Positions 1 through 9,089 are shown, numbered from the stretch's first letter. The stretch is DNA of 38,936 nt from Mahella sp. (GCF_020054945.1 NZ_JAIHAU010000031.1:1-38936), one strand, 5' to 3'. Program-made: numbers and translations. The notes: generated from the sequence alone by a model not told the origin.

Positions 1-1
1 A

Positions 2-1198
2 ACTAAGAGCGGCGTCGATGCTGCCGATATAAAAGGTATCGGCTTGACTGGACAAATGCACGGCATGGTATTGTTGGATAAAGATTGTAATGTACTAAGG
101 CCTGCTATCATATGGTGTGACCAGCGTACTCAAGCTGAATGCGATGAAATAACCGACATAATAGGCAGGCAGAGGCTGATAGAGATAACGGCTAATCCGG
201 CATTAACGGGTTTCACAGCTTCCAAAGTCATGTGGGTAAAAAAACATCAGGCGGATATTTTTGAGAAAATATACAAAATACTTCTGCCGAAGGACTACAT
301 AAGGTTCAAATTAACTGGCGAGTTTGCCACCGAAGTATCGGATGCTAGCGGTATGCAGTTTTTAGATGTTCCTCACAGGCGATGGAGCGACGAAGTGTTG
401 GATAAACTCGGCATAAATATAGTTAAGACAGGCATTGTATCATCTACTATAGGTACATCAGGTGTAGTATTTGCTTACACTGATGATGTGCGCATAGATC
501 CGAAAGGACGGGTGCATACATTTTGCCATGCCGTACCCAATACATGGCATATAATGGGCGTTACACAGGGGGCCGGCTTGTCGATGCAGTGGATGCGGAA
601 TAATTTTGGCGGCATGGAGAAAGAGCTGAGCGTCTTCTTAAATAATGATCCATATGATATAATGACCCAAGAAGCTGCTCAAGCTGTTGCAGGCTGTAGA
701 GGGCTTATATATTTACCATATCTCATGGGCGAACGCACACCACATCTGGATCCTTATGCCAAGGGCGTATTCTTCGGTTTGTCTGCTATGCATACAAGGC
801 AGGATATGTTCCGGGCTGTTATGGAGGGTGTAGCCTATAGTTTGAGAGATTGCTTGGAGATAATAAGAGAAATGGGCGCTGAGGTAAATGAGATAAGAGC
901 CTCGGGTGGAGGTGGCCGCAGCAGCTTATGGCGCCAGATGCAGGCCGACAACTTCCATAATCCGGTATCAACCATCAATTCCAGTGAGGGTCCAGCATTC
1001 GGCGCAGCGCTGCTGGCCGGCGTGGGAGCTGGAATATATGATAGCGTGCCGCAGGCCTGTGAGGCCACCATACGTATAACAGGGGTGCAACAACCTTTAG
1101 AGAATAATCTAGCTATATATGATAAGTATTATGACATATATAAACAGCTTTATAATGATTTAAAAGCCACGTTTAAGAAAGTAGCTGAGATAGAATGA
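2..1198 (+). CDS. xylB: Xylulokinase, 5' end beyond the window
   Basis: FGGY-family sugar kinase that phosphorylates D-xylulose to xylulose 5-phosphate in the cytosol, feeding the pentose phosphate pathway. The frame is open to the left edge, so the start lies outside; 398 residues are visible of about 500 usual for the family. Seen: the GLTGQMHG segment near the left edge, typical of xylulokinase substrate binding, IWCDQR soon after, the LPYLMGERTPH segment in the middle, and the C-terminal ASGGGGRSSLWRQ nucleotide-binding loop of the ASKHA fold. A TTG at 44 could be mistaken for a start, but it falls inside the conserved TGQMHG block. The gene ends directly in a terminator, so it is the last gene of its transcription unit. 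Related FGGY kinases are a minor alternative. Confidence 0.9.
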   Translation, partial: TKSGVDAADIKGIGLTGQMHGMVLLDKDCNVLRPAIIWCDQRTQAECDEITDIIGRQRLIEITANPALTGFTASKVMWVKKHQADIFEKIYKILLPKDYIRFKLTGEFATEVSDASGMQFLDVPHRRWSDEVLDKLGINIVKTGIVSSTIGTSGVVFAYTDDVRIDPKGRVHTFCHAVPNTWHIMGVTQGAGLSMQWMRNNFGGMEKELSVFLNNDPYDIMTQEAAQAVAGCRGLIYLPYLMGERTPHLDPYAKGVFFGLSAMHTRQDMFRAVMEGVAYSLRDCLEIIREMGAEVNEIRASGGGGRSSLWRQMQADNFHNPVSTINSSEGPAFGAALLAGVGAGIYDSVPQACEATIRITGVQQPLENNLAIYDKYYDIYKQLYNDLKATFKKVAEIE

Positions 1199-1223
1199 GC
1201 CTGGGAAACCAGGCTCATTTTTT
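1196..1223 (+). terminator. Intrinsic terminator after xylB
   Basis: A perfect stem GAGCCTGG/CCAGGCTC (1197-1204 with 1209-1216) closes a GAAA tetraloop and is followed by six T (1218-1223). The stop codon overlaps the stem base. Confidence 0.9.
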
Positions 1224-1349
1224 ACACTTGGCTGGAGTTTGTTTTTCATAGACAATTTGTTGCCTGTAGCATTGGATAATTGCCTATGGAAGCTTATCCG
1301 CAAGCATGATATACTGGTTTGTGTAATGAGAATGATTAAGACACAGCGG

Positions 1350-1376
1350 TATAATGCTGCTATAATATGCTATAAT
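1350..1376 (+). promoter_or_regulatory. Three tandem TATAAT boxes before the corrinoid operon
   Basis: TATAAT occurs at 1350-1355, 1361-1366 and 1371-1376, that is at 11- and 10-bp steps, 55-80 bp before the start of the methyltransferase gene. No clear TTGACA lies at 17 bp from any of them, so which one is used is open. The 1224-1430 leader shows no cobalamin riboswitch features that I can recognise. Confidence 0.4.
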
Positions 1377-1430
1377 ATAAGTAAATTATACATGATAAGG
1401 ATGTTTACACATTGGGAGAGGAGTGTATGT

Positions 1431-2231
1431 ATGATAATTATAGGTGAGAAGATAAATACCAGTATCAAGGCTATACAACCAGCAGTGGAGAATCAGGATG
1501 CTGAGGCTATACAGGATGTGGCTTTGAAACAGATAGAAGCCGGTGCGCATTATATAGATGTGAATTGCGGCACGTTTTCAACCAAAGAACCGGAATTATT
1601 GCAGTGGCTGGTAGAAACGGTGCAGCAAGTAACCGATAAGCCATTGTGTATAGACAGCCCGAATCCGAACGCTTTAAAGAGGGCATTATCTGCCAATAAA
1701 AACGGTAAACCATTGGTTAATTCCATAACTGCTGAAAAGGAGCGTTACGATGCTATATTGCCGTTGGTAGTAGAGTATAACACCTCTGTGGTGGCATTAT
1801 GCATGGATGATAGCGGTATGCCCGAAACGGTTGATGAAAGGCTTGCCATAGCCGAACGCCTGGTTGAGGACCTCAATAAAGAGGGTGTTAAATTAGAGGA
1901 TATCTATTTTGATCCTATGGTAAGGCCCGTAGGAACGGGTTCACATTATGGCGTGGTAGCATTGGATACCATATCGAGAATTATGAAAGAATTCCCCGGC
2001 GTGCACACCACGTGCGGTTTGAGCAATATATCGTTCGGTCTACCCGGACGTAAGCTTATAAATCAGGCTTTTTTGGTATTGGCTATCGGGGCAGGATTGG
2101 ACAGCGCTATACTGGATCCGTTGGATAAAAGGATTATGTCGTTTGTATACGCCGCAGAGTTGTTGAAAGATAAGGATCCGTATTGTTTGAATTATATCAC
2201 CGCTTTTCGTGAGGGACGGTTGGATATATAA
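1431..2231 (+). CDS. Methyltetrahydrofolate:corrinoid methyltransferase (AcsE/MetH pterin-domain type)
   Basis: Pterin-binding (DHPS-like TIM barrel) methyltransferase that moves a methyl group between methyltetrahydrofolate and the cobalt of a corrinoid protein. Seen: N-terminal IIIGEKINTS, DVNCGTF, CIDSPNP, LVNSI, and the TTCGLSNISFGLPGR signature shared with AcsE and the pterin module of MetH. Its length of 266 aa matches stand-alone AcsE (about 262). The ATG at 1431 is chosen because GGGAGAGGAG (1414-1423) sits 7 nt upstream; the frame is open further upstream but without family similarity. The next gene encodes the corrinoid partner, 32 bp downstream. The methyl acceptor is not shown by the sequence: acetogenesis, methionine synthesis and demethylation of a methylated substrate all remain possible. 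Confidence 0.85.
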   Translation: MIIIGEKINTSIKAIQPAVENQDAEAIQDVALKQIEAGAHYIDVNCGTFSTKEPELLQWLVETVQQVTDKPLCIDSPNPNALKRALSANKNGKPLVNSITAEKERYDAILPLVVEYNTSVVALCMDDSGMPETVDERLAIAERLVEDLNKEGVKLEDIYFDPMVRPVGTGSHYGVVALDTISRIMKEFPGVHTTCGLSNISFGLPGRKLINQAFLVLAIGAGLDSAILDPLDKRIMSFVYAAELLKDKDPYCLNYITAFREGRLDI

Positions 2232-2263
2232 AATTAAAAGAACAAGTTAGGAGGAGCATATAG

Positions 2264-2899
2264 ATGGCAGATTTTCGTGCTATTGCGGACGCGCTTAAAG
2301 CTGGCAATGCGCCTAAGGTTAAAGAATTGGTGCAGACGGCAGTGGCTGAAGGCGTGGATCCGGTTGAAATAGTAAATAATGGCCTTATAGTGGGTATGGG
2401 AGAAATAGGCGAATTGTTCAAACGCAATGAGGTCTATGTACCCGAGGTACTTATAGCAGCTAGGGCTATGCATGCCGGTATGGATATCGTAAAACCGTTG
2501 TTAGCTGAAAAAGGTAATATAACTATAGGCAAGGTTATCATCGGTACTGTCAAAGGCGACCTTCATGATATAGGCAAGAACCTGGTGGCCATGATGTTGG
2601 AGGGTGCTGGTTTTGAAGTTATAGATCTCGGTGTCGATGTATCGCCGGAGAAATTCGTGGAGGCCATAAAAGAACATCAACCTCAGGTAGTGGGAATGTC
2701 GGCGCTGTTGACCACTACTATGCTGTCGATGAGGAATACCATAGAGGCGATAAAAGCAGCTGGTCTGAGGGACAGTGTAAAGATAATGATAGGCGGTGCA
2801 CCTATAACACAGAACTTTGCCGATGAAATAGGGGCTGACGGATATGCTCCTGATGCTGCATCCGCAGCTGATCTAGCCAAGGAGCTTATAGGCAAATAG
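2264..2899 (+). CDS. Corrinoid (B12-binding) methyl-carrier protein
   Basis: Small corrinoid protein of the MtbC/MttC/MetH-cobalamin-module type that shuttles methyl groups between methyltransferases. Seen: an N-terminal helical cap domain (about residues 1-85) and a Rossmann-like B12 domain with DLHDIG (residues 99-104), where His101 is the expected lower cobalt ligand; further the VGMSALLTTTM and IGGAPIT segments typical of the family. 211 aa is normal. AGGAGGAG lies just before the ATG. It is sandwiched between the pterin methyltransferase and two activator genes, so it is almost certainly their common substrate. Confidence 0.92.
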   Translation: MADFRAIADALKAGNAPKVKELVQTAVAEGVDPVEIVNNGLIVGMGEIGELFKRNEVYVPEVLIAARAMHAGMDIVKPLLAEKGNITIGKVIIGTVKGDLHDIGKNLVAMMLEGAGFEVIDLGVDVSPEKFVEAIKEHQPQVVGMSALLTTTMLSMRNTIEAIKAAGLRDSVKIMIGGAPITQNFADEIGADGYAPDAASAADLAKELIGK

Positions 2900-2914
2900 C
2901 ATTTATTTGACAAA

Positions 2915-2938
2915 GAGGCAGCTTTCGGCTGCTTTTTT
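2915..2938 (+). terminator. Hairpin with T-run after the corrinoid protein gene
   Basis: GCAGC (2918-2922) pairs with GCTGC (2928-2932) around TTTCG, followed by TTTTTT. It lies inside the operon, so it may act as a partial terminator that keeps the catalytic activators at lower levels than the carrier protein. Confidence 0.6.
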
Positions 2939-2963
2939 GCTACTAAGGCTTAAGGTGATAGTG

Positions 2964-3650
2964 ATGATGAAGATATTGAAAAATTTCAAAATAAAGATTA
3001 ATAAGGCAAATGTGCTTAAATATATGGGCTATAAAAATCCTGGAGATGTATCGCCGGTTGTAGAGGCCGATGTCGATGCTCAAATAGAAGCGGTGCAAGG
3101 ATTGCTGGAACCTGCGTTGATATATGAAGAATATCCTATAAAAGTAGATGAGGATTGGCAAAAGGTATATATCTCCGACGGCAAAGCATGGGAGAGCCGC
3201 TTTGTATCCACATATATGAAGGGCTGTGATACAATGATAGTGCTGGTATCTACCATTGGACCCAAGCTACCGGAAGAGATAAACAAAGCCTTTGCCCAAT
3301 GGGATTATTTAAGAGCAATGGCACTGGACTCTATAGCCGATAACGCTATAGACAACATGAATAAGCAATTTTGGGTTAAGTTAGTAAATAGGGTTAAAAA
3401 GGAGGGCAAGGGAATAACTGGCATGCTCAGCCCGGGCCACAGCGATTGGAATATCGAACAGCAGAAACTGCTGTTTGAACTTGTGGATGCGTCGGCTATA
3501 GGCGTATCATTGACCGATTCATGCCTTATGATGCCTATCAAGTCGATATCGGGTATATATGGTATAGGCAAAGATATACCGATATCAAAATCATCACATA
3601 ACTGCGATATGTGTCCTATAAAGGGCTGTTTTATGAGAGAGGTGGGTTAA
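2964..3650 (+). CDS. B12-dependent methionine synthase activation-domain-like protein
   Basis: 228-aa stand-alone protein resembling the C-terminal AdoMet-binding reactivation domain of MetH. Seen: the ALDSIADNAIDNM helix, the LSPGHSDWNIEQQ stretch (family R/LSPGYxDW), the SCLMMPIKSISGIYGIG block, and a C-terminal SHNCDMCPIKGC cysteine cluster. Such proteins often accompany corrinoid methyltransferases in anaerobes, where they are thought to help reductive reactivation of Co(II). The start is ATG 2964 (GTG at 2961 is possible) with AAGGTG 6 nt upstream. Only 3 nt separate it from the next gene. Whether it binds AdoMet is inference; the cysteines could bind a metal cluster. Confidence 0.8.
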   Translation: MMKILKNFKIKINKANVLKYMGYKNPGDVSPVVEADVDAQIEAVQGLLEPALIYEEYPIKVDEDWQKVYISDGKAWESRFVSTYMKGCDTMIVLVSTIGPKLPEEINKAFAQWDYLRAMALDSIADNAIDNMNKQFWVKLVNRVKKEGKGITGMLSPGHSDWNIEQQKLLFELVDASAIGVSLTDSCLMMPIKSISGIYGIGKDIPISKSSHNCDMCPIKGCFMREVG

Positions 3651-3653
3651 GCT

Positions 3654-5471
3654 TTGTTTAACGTGGTTGTAAAAATGGATGACGATGACGTGCTATTGCA
3701 GGCGCAAGATGGGCAAAATCTGCTCAAATTACTAAGGGATAACGATGTGCCGATACCTTCGGCATGTGGCGGACGGCAGTTTTGCGGTAAATGCAAGGTA
3801 CAGGTGCTCAAAGGCGATAAAACATTGGGTTATTATACGGCGGGAGAAATGGATAGCCTTTCATATCTGGAACGACAGATGGGTTACCATTTGGCTTGTG
3901 CTATAGTAGTATCCGAGGATATGGAGATAGCTATCGTGAATATGGAGGAAGAGGCCCGTATAATGACCGACAGCGTGTCGTCTGCGTTTGCATTGGAGCC
4001 GGATATATACAAGTATCACCTGGTACTGCCCAAGCCGTCGATATCAGATCAACGCAGTGATTTAAAGCGCATAGAGGACGCTGTAAATGTGAGCGATGAT
4101 GTGGACAAAAGCATATTGCGCCGTATGCCTGATATATTGAGGAGCAACGATTTTAATATTACAGCCACTTTTGTAGCTGATGAATTGATCGATATAGAGG
4201 GCGGGGATACGACGGCGCACAAATACGGTATAGCTATAGACATAGGCACTACGACGGTGGTCGGATTTCTTATGGATATGAATACAGGGATTCAGCTGGA
4301 CGTTTATTCATTCTTAAATCCGCAGAGGAGCCGTGGGGCAGACGTTATATCGCGTATAGACTATACTATAAACAATGAGCACGGCTTGGAAGAATTAAGC
4401 CGTATGATAATAGATGATATAAACGATATGATAGAAGTGTTTGCCAGTAAAAACAATATATCGCGCGATAACATATACGAGGTGGCTGTGGTAGGCAATA
4501 CGGTGATGATGCATCTTTTATTTGAGCTACCCGTGAAATATATAGCCACGTCGCCTTTTACACCGGTTATAGCCAAACGTTATTCCGTCAAAGCAAAGGA
4601 TGCGGGCATCGGCATAAATCCAAACGGGTATGTTTATCAAGTACCTAATGTGGCCGGTTATGTGGGCGCTGATACTGTGGCTGCCATATTGGCATGCGAT
4701 ATGGCGCAACAGGATTCGATAAGTCTGATGTTAGACATAGGTACTAACGGCGAGATAGCTTTGGGCAATAAGGATATGATCTATACCTGTTCCGCAGCGG
4801 CTGGGCCGGCGTTTGAAGGAGCGCAGATACGTAACGGCATAGGCGGTGTTAAAGGGGCTATAAACAAGATAACTATGGATGGCGGTATAAACTTTACTAC
4901 TATAGGCGGAGAACCGCCTATAGGTATATGCGGATCGGGTATAGTAGACGCTATATCGGAGATGCTCAAAGCCGGCATAATAGATGAATACGGCCGCATA
5001 AAGACGCGCGACGAGCTTGCAGGTACCGCGTTTGCCGACAGGATAATTGAGATAGATAATAAACCCGCGTTGCTTTTGGCGTACATGGATAATGGTGAGA
5101 GCATTGTCATATGCCAGAAGGACGTGCGTGAGCTGCAACTCGCTAAGGGCGCTATTGCCGCCGGTGTGCGCATACTGATGAAAGAAGCCGGCATAACGAT
5201 GGATCAAATAGAGCACGTTTATCTGGCCGGCGGTTTCGGCAATTATATAGATTACAACAGCGCATGCAATATAGGCTTGTTGCCTATGGAACTTCGCGAC
5301 AAGATTATCGGTATTGGTAATGGAGCGGGTGCCGGCGCCAAGATGTGCCTCATGTCGCAGCAGTATATGAAGAAGGCCGAGGCTGTCAGGGATAAGATAC
5401 ATTATATAGAGTTATCCACGCGCCGCGACTTTCAGGATATATTTGTGGATTTGATGGGATTTTCAGTGTAG
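3654..5471 (+). CDS. RACo/RamA-like reductive activator of corrinoid proteins
   Basis: ATP-dependent iron-sulfur protein that re-reduces inactive Co(II) corrinoid to Co(I). Seen: an N-terminal plant-type [2Fe-2S] ferredoxin domain with Cys38, Cys44, Cys47 and Cys82, a linker, and a long C-terminal ASKHA ATPase (DUF4445) part starting with GIAIDIGTTTVVGF near residue 192 and continuing with DIGTNGEIALG and AGGFGNYID. 605 aa is usual. The start is TTG 3654, the first codon after the upstream stop, with GAGAGGTGGG as ribosome site inside the previous gene; translational coupling is likely. Having both this protein and a MetH-activation-like protein in one operon is noteworthy. Confidence 0.9.
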   Translation: MFNVVVKMDDDDVLLQAQDGQNLLKLLRDNDVPIPSACGGRQFCGKCKVQVLKGDKTLGYYTAGEMDSLSYLERQMGYHLACAIVVSEDMEIAIVNMEEEARIMTDSVSSAFALEPDIYKYHLVLPKPSISDQRSDLKRIEDAVNVSDDVDKSILRRMPDILRSNDFNITATFVADELIDIEGGDTTAHKYGIAIDIGTTTVVGFLMDMNTGIQLDVYSFLNPQRSRGADVISRIDYTINNEHGLEELSRMIIDDINDMIEVFASKNNISRDNIYEVAVVGNTVMMHLLFELPVKYIATSPFTPVIAKRYSVKAKDAGIGINPNGYVYQVPNVAGYVGADTVAAILACDMAQQDSISLMLDIGTNGEIALGNKDMIYTCSAAAGPAFEGAQIRNGIGGVKGAINKITMDGGINFTTIGGEPPIGICGSGIVDAISEMLKAGIIDEYGRIKTRDELAGTAFADRIIEIDNKPALLLAYMDNGESIVICQKDVRELQLAKGAIAAGVRILMKEAGITMDQIEHVYLAGGFGNYIDYNSACNIGLLPMELRDKIIGIGNGAGAGAKMCLMSQQYMKKAEAVRDKIHYIELSTRRDFQDIFVDLMGFSV

Positions 5472-5556
5472 ACAAAAGTTTCTTTATATGTTAAACTGAT
5501 AATATAGATATCAGTATTTTGTGTATTATAAGTTTTATGGTATAGGGGGCGATGGC

Positions 5557-6420
5557 GTGAGTCTAGCCAAGCGGTTTGTCTTTATAATATCCATTGTATT
5601 ATTGACTGTGTCTATCACGGCCGATGCCCCTTTCTATGCTCAAAATACGCATCATGCTCAAGCTGGCAAACAGATGATCATGACTTCCAGTTCAGCCGTT
5701 CAGGACGGCATTACGGTTATAACTTACAATATACATCATGGCCGCGATATGAGCGGCCATGATAATTTGGATAGTATAGTTCAGGAGATACATTCATCAG
5801 GAGCGCAGATCATAGCCCTTCAAGAAGTAGATAGACATATGCCTCGTTCGGGGTTCAAGGATCAAGTCAAATACATAGCTGACCAATTATCCATGTATTA
5901 TGCTTATGGGAAAACAATAGATATATTGGGTATCGAATACGGCAACGTCGTAATAAGCGCTTTTCCTATATTAAAACAAGAGAACATGATATTACCCGGA
6001 AACAGCATAGAGCCTAGGGCGTTGCTGAAGACCGAAATTGCTGTGGGCAATGATATTTACAATGTGTGGGCTACTCATCTGGGATTATCGCGCGAGGATA
6101 GATTTAAGCAAATAGATGCTATAAATGCCGCATTAGAACAAGCCGATAAACCTACTATTTTATTAGGCGATTTCAACAGCGTTTATTCTTCGGATGAGAT
6201 AAGCGGTATATCCGATAGACTGAAAGATGTCGCAGTATTGCTTGGCAAGGGTGATGTAGCCACCTATGCTTATGGAGATAATGCGCCTGATGTGCGCATA
6301 GATTATATATGGGTAACCGACGACATATCGTCTGTAGAATATTATGTAAATCCACTGGGCATATCTGATCATGCCAGTGTAGTAGCTAGGTTACTGCTGA
6401 ACGACAAAAAGAGATTTTAG
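5557..6420 (+). CDS. Secreted endonuclease/exonuclease/phosphatase-family protein
   Basis: EEP-superfamily metal-dependent phosphohydrolase, probably exported. Seen: an N-terminal signal sequence (hydrophobic core about residues 7-20), then the family motifs TYNIHHGRD, LQEVDRH, GDFNS (Mg and catalytic site) and the final SDHASV with the catalytic Asp-His pair. The GTG start at 5557 is preferred because AGGGGG lies 7 nt upstream; an upstream in-frame GTG at 5521 has no ribosome site. The substrate is unknown: the family includes DNases, sphingomyelinases and inositol phosphatases. It is followed 9 nt later by nfeD and could be cotranscribed. Confidence 0.8.
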   Translation: MSLAKRFVFIISIVLLTVSITADAPFYAQNTHHAQAGKQMIMTSSSAVQDGITVITYNIHHGRDMSGHDNLDSIVQEIHSSGAQIIALQEVDRHMPRSGFKDQVKYIADQLSMYYAYGKTIDILGIEYGNVVISAFPILKQENMILPGNSIEPRALLKTEIAVGNDIYNVWATHLGLSREDRFKQIDAINAALEQADKPTILLGDFNSVYSSDEISGISDRLKDVAVLLGKGDVATYAYGDNAPDVRIDYIWVTDDISSVEYYVNPLGISDHASVVARLLLNDKKRF

Positions 6421-6429
6421 GAGGATTGT

Positions 6430-7728
6430 ATGAAAAAGCTGCTTATAATTACAGTATATATGGTTATTCTAAGTGCTGTGATATCAGCGCCATTATCGGC
6501 TTTAGCTGCTGACAATACAGTATATGTGATACCGGTTAAAGGCGAGGTGACGCCGGCTATGGCGGGATTTGTATCATCGTCCATAGAACAGGCGGGCGAG
6601 GAAGGCGCATCTGCGATAATACTCGATATAGATACGCCGGGCGGATATGTCCAGTCGGCTATGGATATGAAGGATGCTATAATGGATTCGCCGGTTCCTG
6701 TAATATCATATGTGAATAAACGTGCATTGTCCGCCGGCGTACTTATAGCTATAGCGGCGGATCATCTGGTCATGGCTCCGGCCAGCCATATGGGCGCCGC
6801 CGAGACCATACCCAATACCGAAAAAAATATAGCAGCATGGTCGGGCGAGCTCATGGCCACCGCCGAGCAGCGTGGCAAGGACCCGCAAGTGGTGGCTGCT
6901 ATGGTGGATAAAGATATAGAAATACCCGGACTGGTGGAGAAAGGAAAATTGTTGGATTTGACGGCCAACAAGGCATTGGAGATAGGTTACGCTGAAGCGG
7001 TATTAACTGATATAAATGATATTTTAACAGAATATGACATGAACGGATATGCTGTGAAAAATATAGAACCAGATTGGCGCATGAAATGGGCGGCTTTTAT
7101 AAGCAGTAGCGCGGTTGCCCCTATATTGCTGGGCATAGGTATAGTGTCCTTGCTTATAGAGATATTCACGGTAGGATTCGGTATATTTGGAACCATAGGC
7201 ATCATATCCCTGGCGCTGTATTTTGGAGGCAATATGTTGGCGGGCTATAGCGGATGGGAAGCTATATTACTGTTTATAGCCGGTATAGTGCTGTTGCTCA
7301 TAGAAGCCTCCGCACCGGGTCTGGGTGCGGCGGGTATAGGAGGCATAATAGCTGTGATAGCCAGTATATTTTTTGCATCGCCAACGCCTACATCAGCCAT
7401 TATATCTATAGTAGTGGCTATAGCCATATGTGCGGTGGGATTGCCGTTGGCGTTTAAGTATTTTACCAGAAGCCGTTTGTTTGATCGCCTCATATTATCG
7501 ATGGCTGAAAGGGGGGAGAGCGGGTTTATCGGTACCACTACATCTGCCGATTATCTAGGAAAAACCGGTGTGACAGTCACGCCGCTGCGCTCGGCCGGTA
7601 CGGCTTTAATAGACGGCAAACGCGTCGATGTAGTATCCGAAGGTGCGTTTATCGATAAAGGCGTTAGGGTGCGTGTAATCAAGGTAGAAGGTCCGCGTAT
7701 AGTGGTGGAAGAGATAGTTGAGCAATAA
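6430..7728 (+). CDS. nfeD: NfeD-family membrane-bound serine protease homologue
   Basis: Long-form NfeD: signal peptide, an extracytoplasmic ClpP-like protease domain (about residues 30-220; seen DIDTPGG and RALSAGVLIAIAAD with the Ser-Ala-Gly active-site loop), several membrane helices (about 225-345), and a C-terminal soluble OB-fold domain (about 365-432, with GKTGVTVTPLRSAG and DVVSEGAFID). 432 aa is typical of the long form. A good ribosome site (TTAGGAGG) lies 5' of the ATG. It pairs with the flotillin gene downstream, the usual nfeD-flotillin arrangement tied to membrane microdomain organisation. Confidence 0.88.
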   Translation: MKKLLIITVYMVILSAVISAPLSALAADNTVYVIPVKGEVTPAMAGFVSSSIEQAGEEGASAIILDIDTPGGYVQSAMDMKDAIMDSPVPVISYVNKRALSAGVLIAIAADHLVMAPASHMGAAETIPNTEKNIAAWSGELMATAEQRGKDPQVVAAMVDKDIEIPGLVEKGKLLDLTANKALEIGYAEAVLTDINDILTEYDMNGYAVKNIEPDWRMKWAAFISSSAVAPILLGIGIVSLLIEIFTVGFGIFGTIGIISLALYFGGNMLAGYSGWEAILLFIAGIVLLLIEASAPGLGAAGIGGIIAVIASIFFASPTPTSAIISIVVAIAICAVGLPLAFKYFTRSRLFDRLILSMAERGESGFIGTTTSADYLGKTGVTVTPLRSAGTALIDGKRVDVVSEGAFIDKGVRVRVIKVEGPRIVVEEIVEQ

Positions 7729-7754
7729 ATAAATAGAGATGGAGGAAATTTTTT

Positions 7755-8732
7755 ATGGGATGGTTAATAACGCTAATAATCATACTTATACTGGCAATAG
7801 TGGTTTTAAGCTTTGTACCGCTGGGCTTGTGGATATCGGCTTTGGCCGCGGGGGTGCATATAAGCATAATTACGCTTATAGGCATGCGCTTGAGAAGGGT
7901 GGTGCCGGCTCGCATAGTAAACCCGCTCATCAAGGCTACCAAGGGGGGTATAGATGTCGATGTAAATAAGCTGGAGGCGCATTACCTGGCCGGCGGTAAC
8001 GTGGACAGGGTGGTCAATGCGCTGATAGCTGCGCAAAGAGCGGCTATACCGTTGCCGTTTGAGCGAGCGGCAGCTATAGACCTGGCCGGCCGAAATGTGC
8101 TGGAGGCCGTCCAGATGAGCGTTAATCCCAAAGTGATAGAAACACCTCAGGTATCGGCGGTCGCAAAAGACGGTATAGAGGTCATCGCAAAGGCGCGCGT
8201 AACCGTGCGCGCCAATATCGATCGTCTGGTAGGCGGTGCCGGAGAAGAGACCATCATAGCCCGTGTGGGTGAAGGCATAGTTACAACTGTGGGTTCAGCC
8301 GCAAATCATAAAGAGGTGCTGGAGAATCCTGATTCAATATCCCAGACAGTACTAGACAAAGGTTTGGATGCAGGTACGGCTTTTGAGATACTTTCCATAG
8401 ATATAGCCGACGTAGACGTCGGTAGGAATATAGGCGCGAGATTGCAGATGGATCAGGCCGAGGCCGATAAGAATATAGCGCAGGCCAGGGCTGAAGAGCG
8501 CCGCGCTATGGCGGTGGCCCAGGAGCAGGAGATGAGGGCGCGGGTTCAGGAGATGCGCGCCAAGGTGGTCGAGGCCGAGGCCGAGGTGCCGCGGGCTATG
8601 GCGCAGGCTTTACGCGAAGGCAAGCTCGGCGTTATGGATTACTACCATATGCAGAATATCCTGTCTGATACGCAGATGCGCAATGCCATAGCCGAGGAAA
8701 ATAAACCCGAGAAACCTGAGGACGAGAGGTAA
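7755..8732 (+). CDS. floA: Flotillin-like protein FloA
   Basis: Bacterial flotillin (former YqfA/UPF0365 family) that scaffolds functional membrane microdomains. Seen: an N-terminal hydrophobic membrane anchor (residues about 4-45), an SPFH-like domain including [13 protein letters not shown] and [19 protein letters not shown], and a C-terminal Ala/Glu-rich coiled coil (about residues 225-290, with [20 protein letters not shown]). 325 aa matches the family. GGAGG lies before the start. Its place after nfeD and before yqfC/yqfD matches Bacillus synteny. Confidence 0.95.
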   Translation: MGWLITLIIILILAIVVLSFVPLGLWISALAAGVHISIITLIGMRLRRVVPARIVNPLIKATKGGIDVDVNKLEAHYLAGGNVDRVVNALIAAQRAAIPLPFERAAAIDLAGRNVLEAVQMSVNPKVIETPQVSAVAKDGIEVIAKARVTVRANIDRLVGGAGEETIIARVGEGIVTTVGSAANHKEVLENPDSISQTVLDKGLDAGTAFEILSIDIADVDVGRNIGARLQMDQAEADKNIAQARAEERRAMAVAQEQEMRARVQEMRAKVVEAEAEVPRAMAQALREGKLGVMDYYHMQNILSDTQMRNAIAEENKPEKPEDER

Positions 8733-8737
8733 AGGCT

Positions 8738-9085
8738 ATGGATGAATGGCTTATACCTGTTATCGCATTGATAGGTATCATAATATCTGTAATGGGTGAT
8801 AGAAACACCAAAAAAAATGACGATAATAAAGCAGAGCATAAGATGCCGCCGCCTAAAAGCGCGTTTAAGCCTGCGCCGGCATCTGCTGACAAAGCGACTG
8901 TTATAGCCGTTTCCGCTACTTCATCGCCTAAACAACCGGAGTCGGGACTGCGCCAAAAAGTCATATCCGGTACCAGGCGCGATGGCGATGATTTCAAATT
9001 GCGTGTCAAAGGCGGCGAGTTGAAACGCGCGATGGTGATGATGGAGGTATTAGGACCTCCTAAATCGGAGAAGTATAGAAGATGA
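8738..9085 (+). CDS. Small single-pass membrane protein, unknown function
   Basis: 115 aa with one N-terminal membrane helix (about residues 4-20), then a Lys/Pro/Ala-rich, probably disordered region and a short basic C-terminus. It begins 5 nt after floA and ends just before a terminator, so it is the last gene of the nfeD-floA unit. I do not recognise a family. Its position suggests an accessory membrane partner of FloA or NfeD, which is only guilt by association. Confidence 0.65.
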   Translation: MDEWLIPVIALIGIIISVMGDRNTKKNDDNKAEHKMPPPKSAFKPAPASADKATVIAVSATSSPKQPESGLRQKVISGTRRDGDDFKLRVKGGELKRAMVMMEVLGPPKSEKYRR

Positions 9086-9089
9086 TCGC

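Noticed and set aside
1224-1430. Cobalamin riboswitch before the corrinoid operon
   Set aside because: I find no B12-box-like block or the expected multi-stem layout in this 207-bp stretch.
4731-5402. 223-codon minus-strand frame opposite the RACo gene
   Set aside because: Antisense to strongly conserved RACo sequence; no ribosome site and no recognisable motifs.
5541-5580. A tRNA-like D-arm string (TAGCCAAGCGG) near the EEP gene start
   Set aside because: No acceptor, anticodon or T arms can be formed, and the segment is the coding start of the EEP gene with a good ribosome site.
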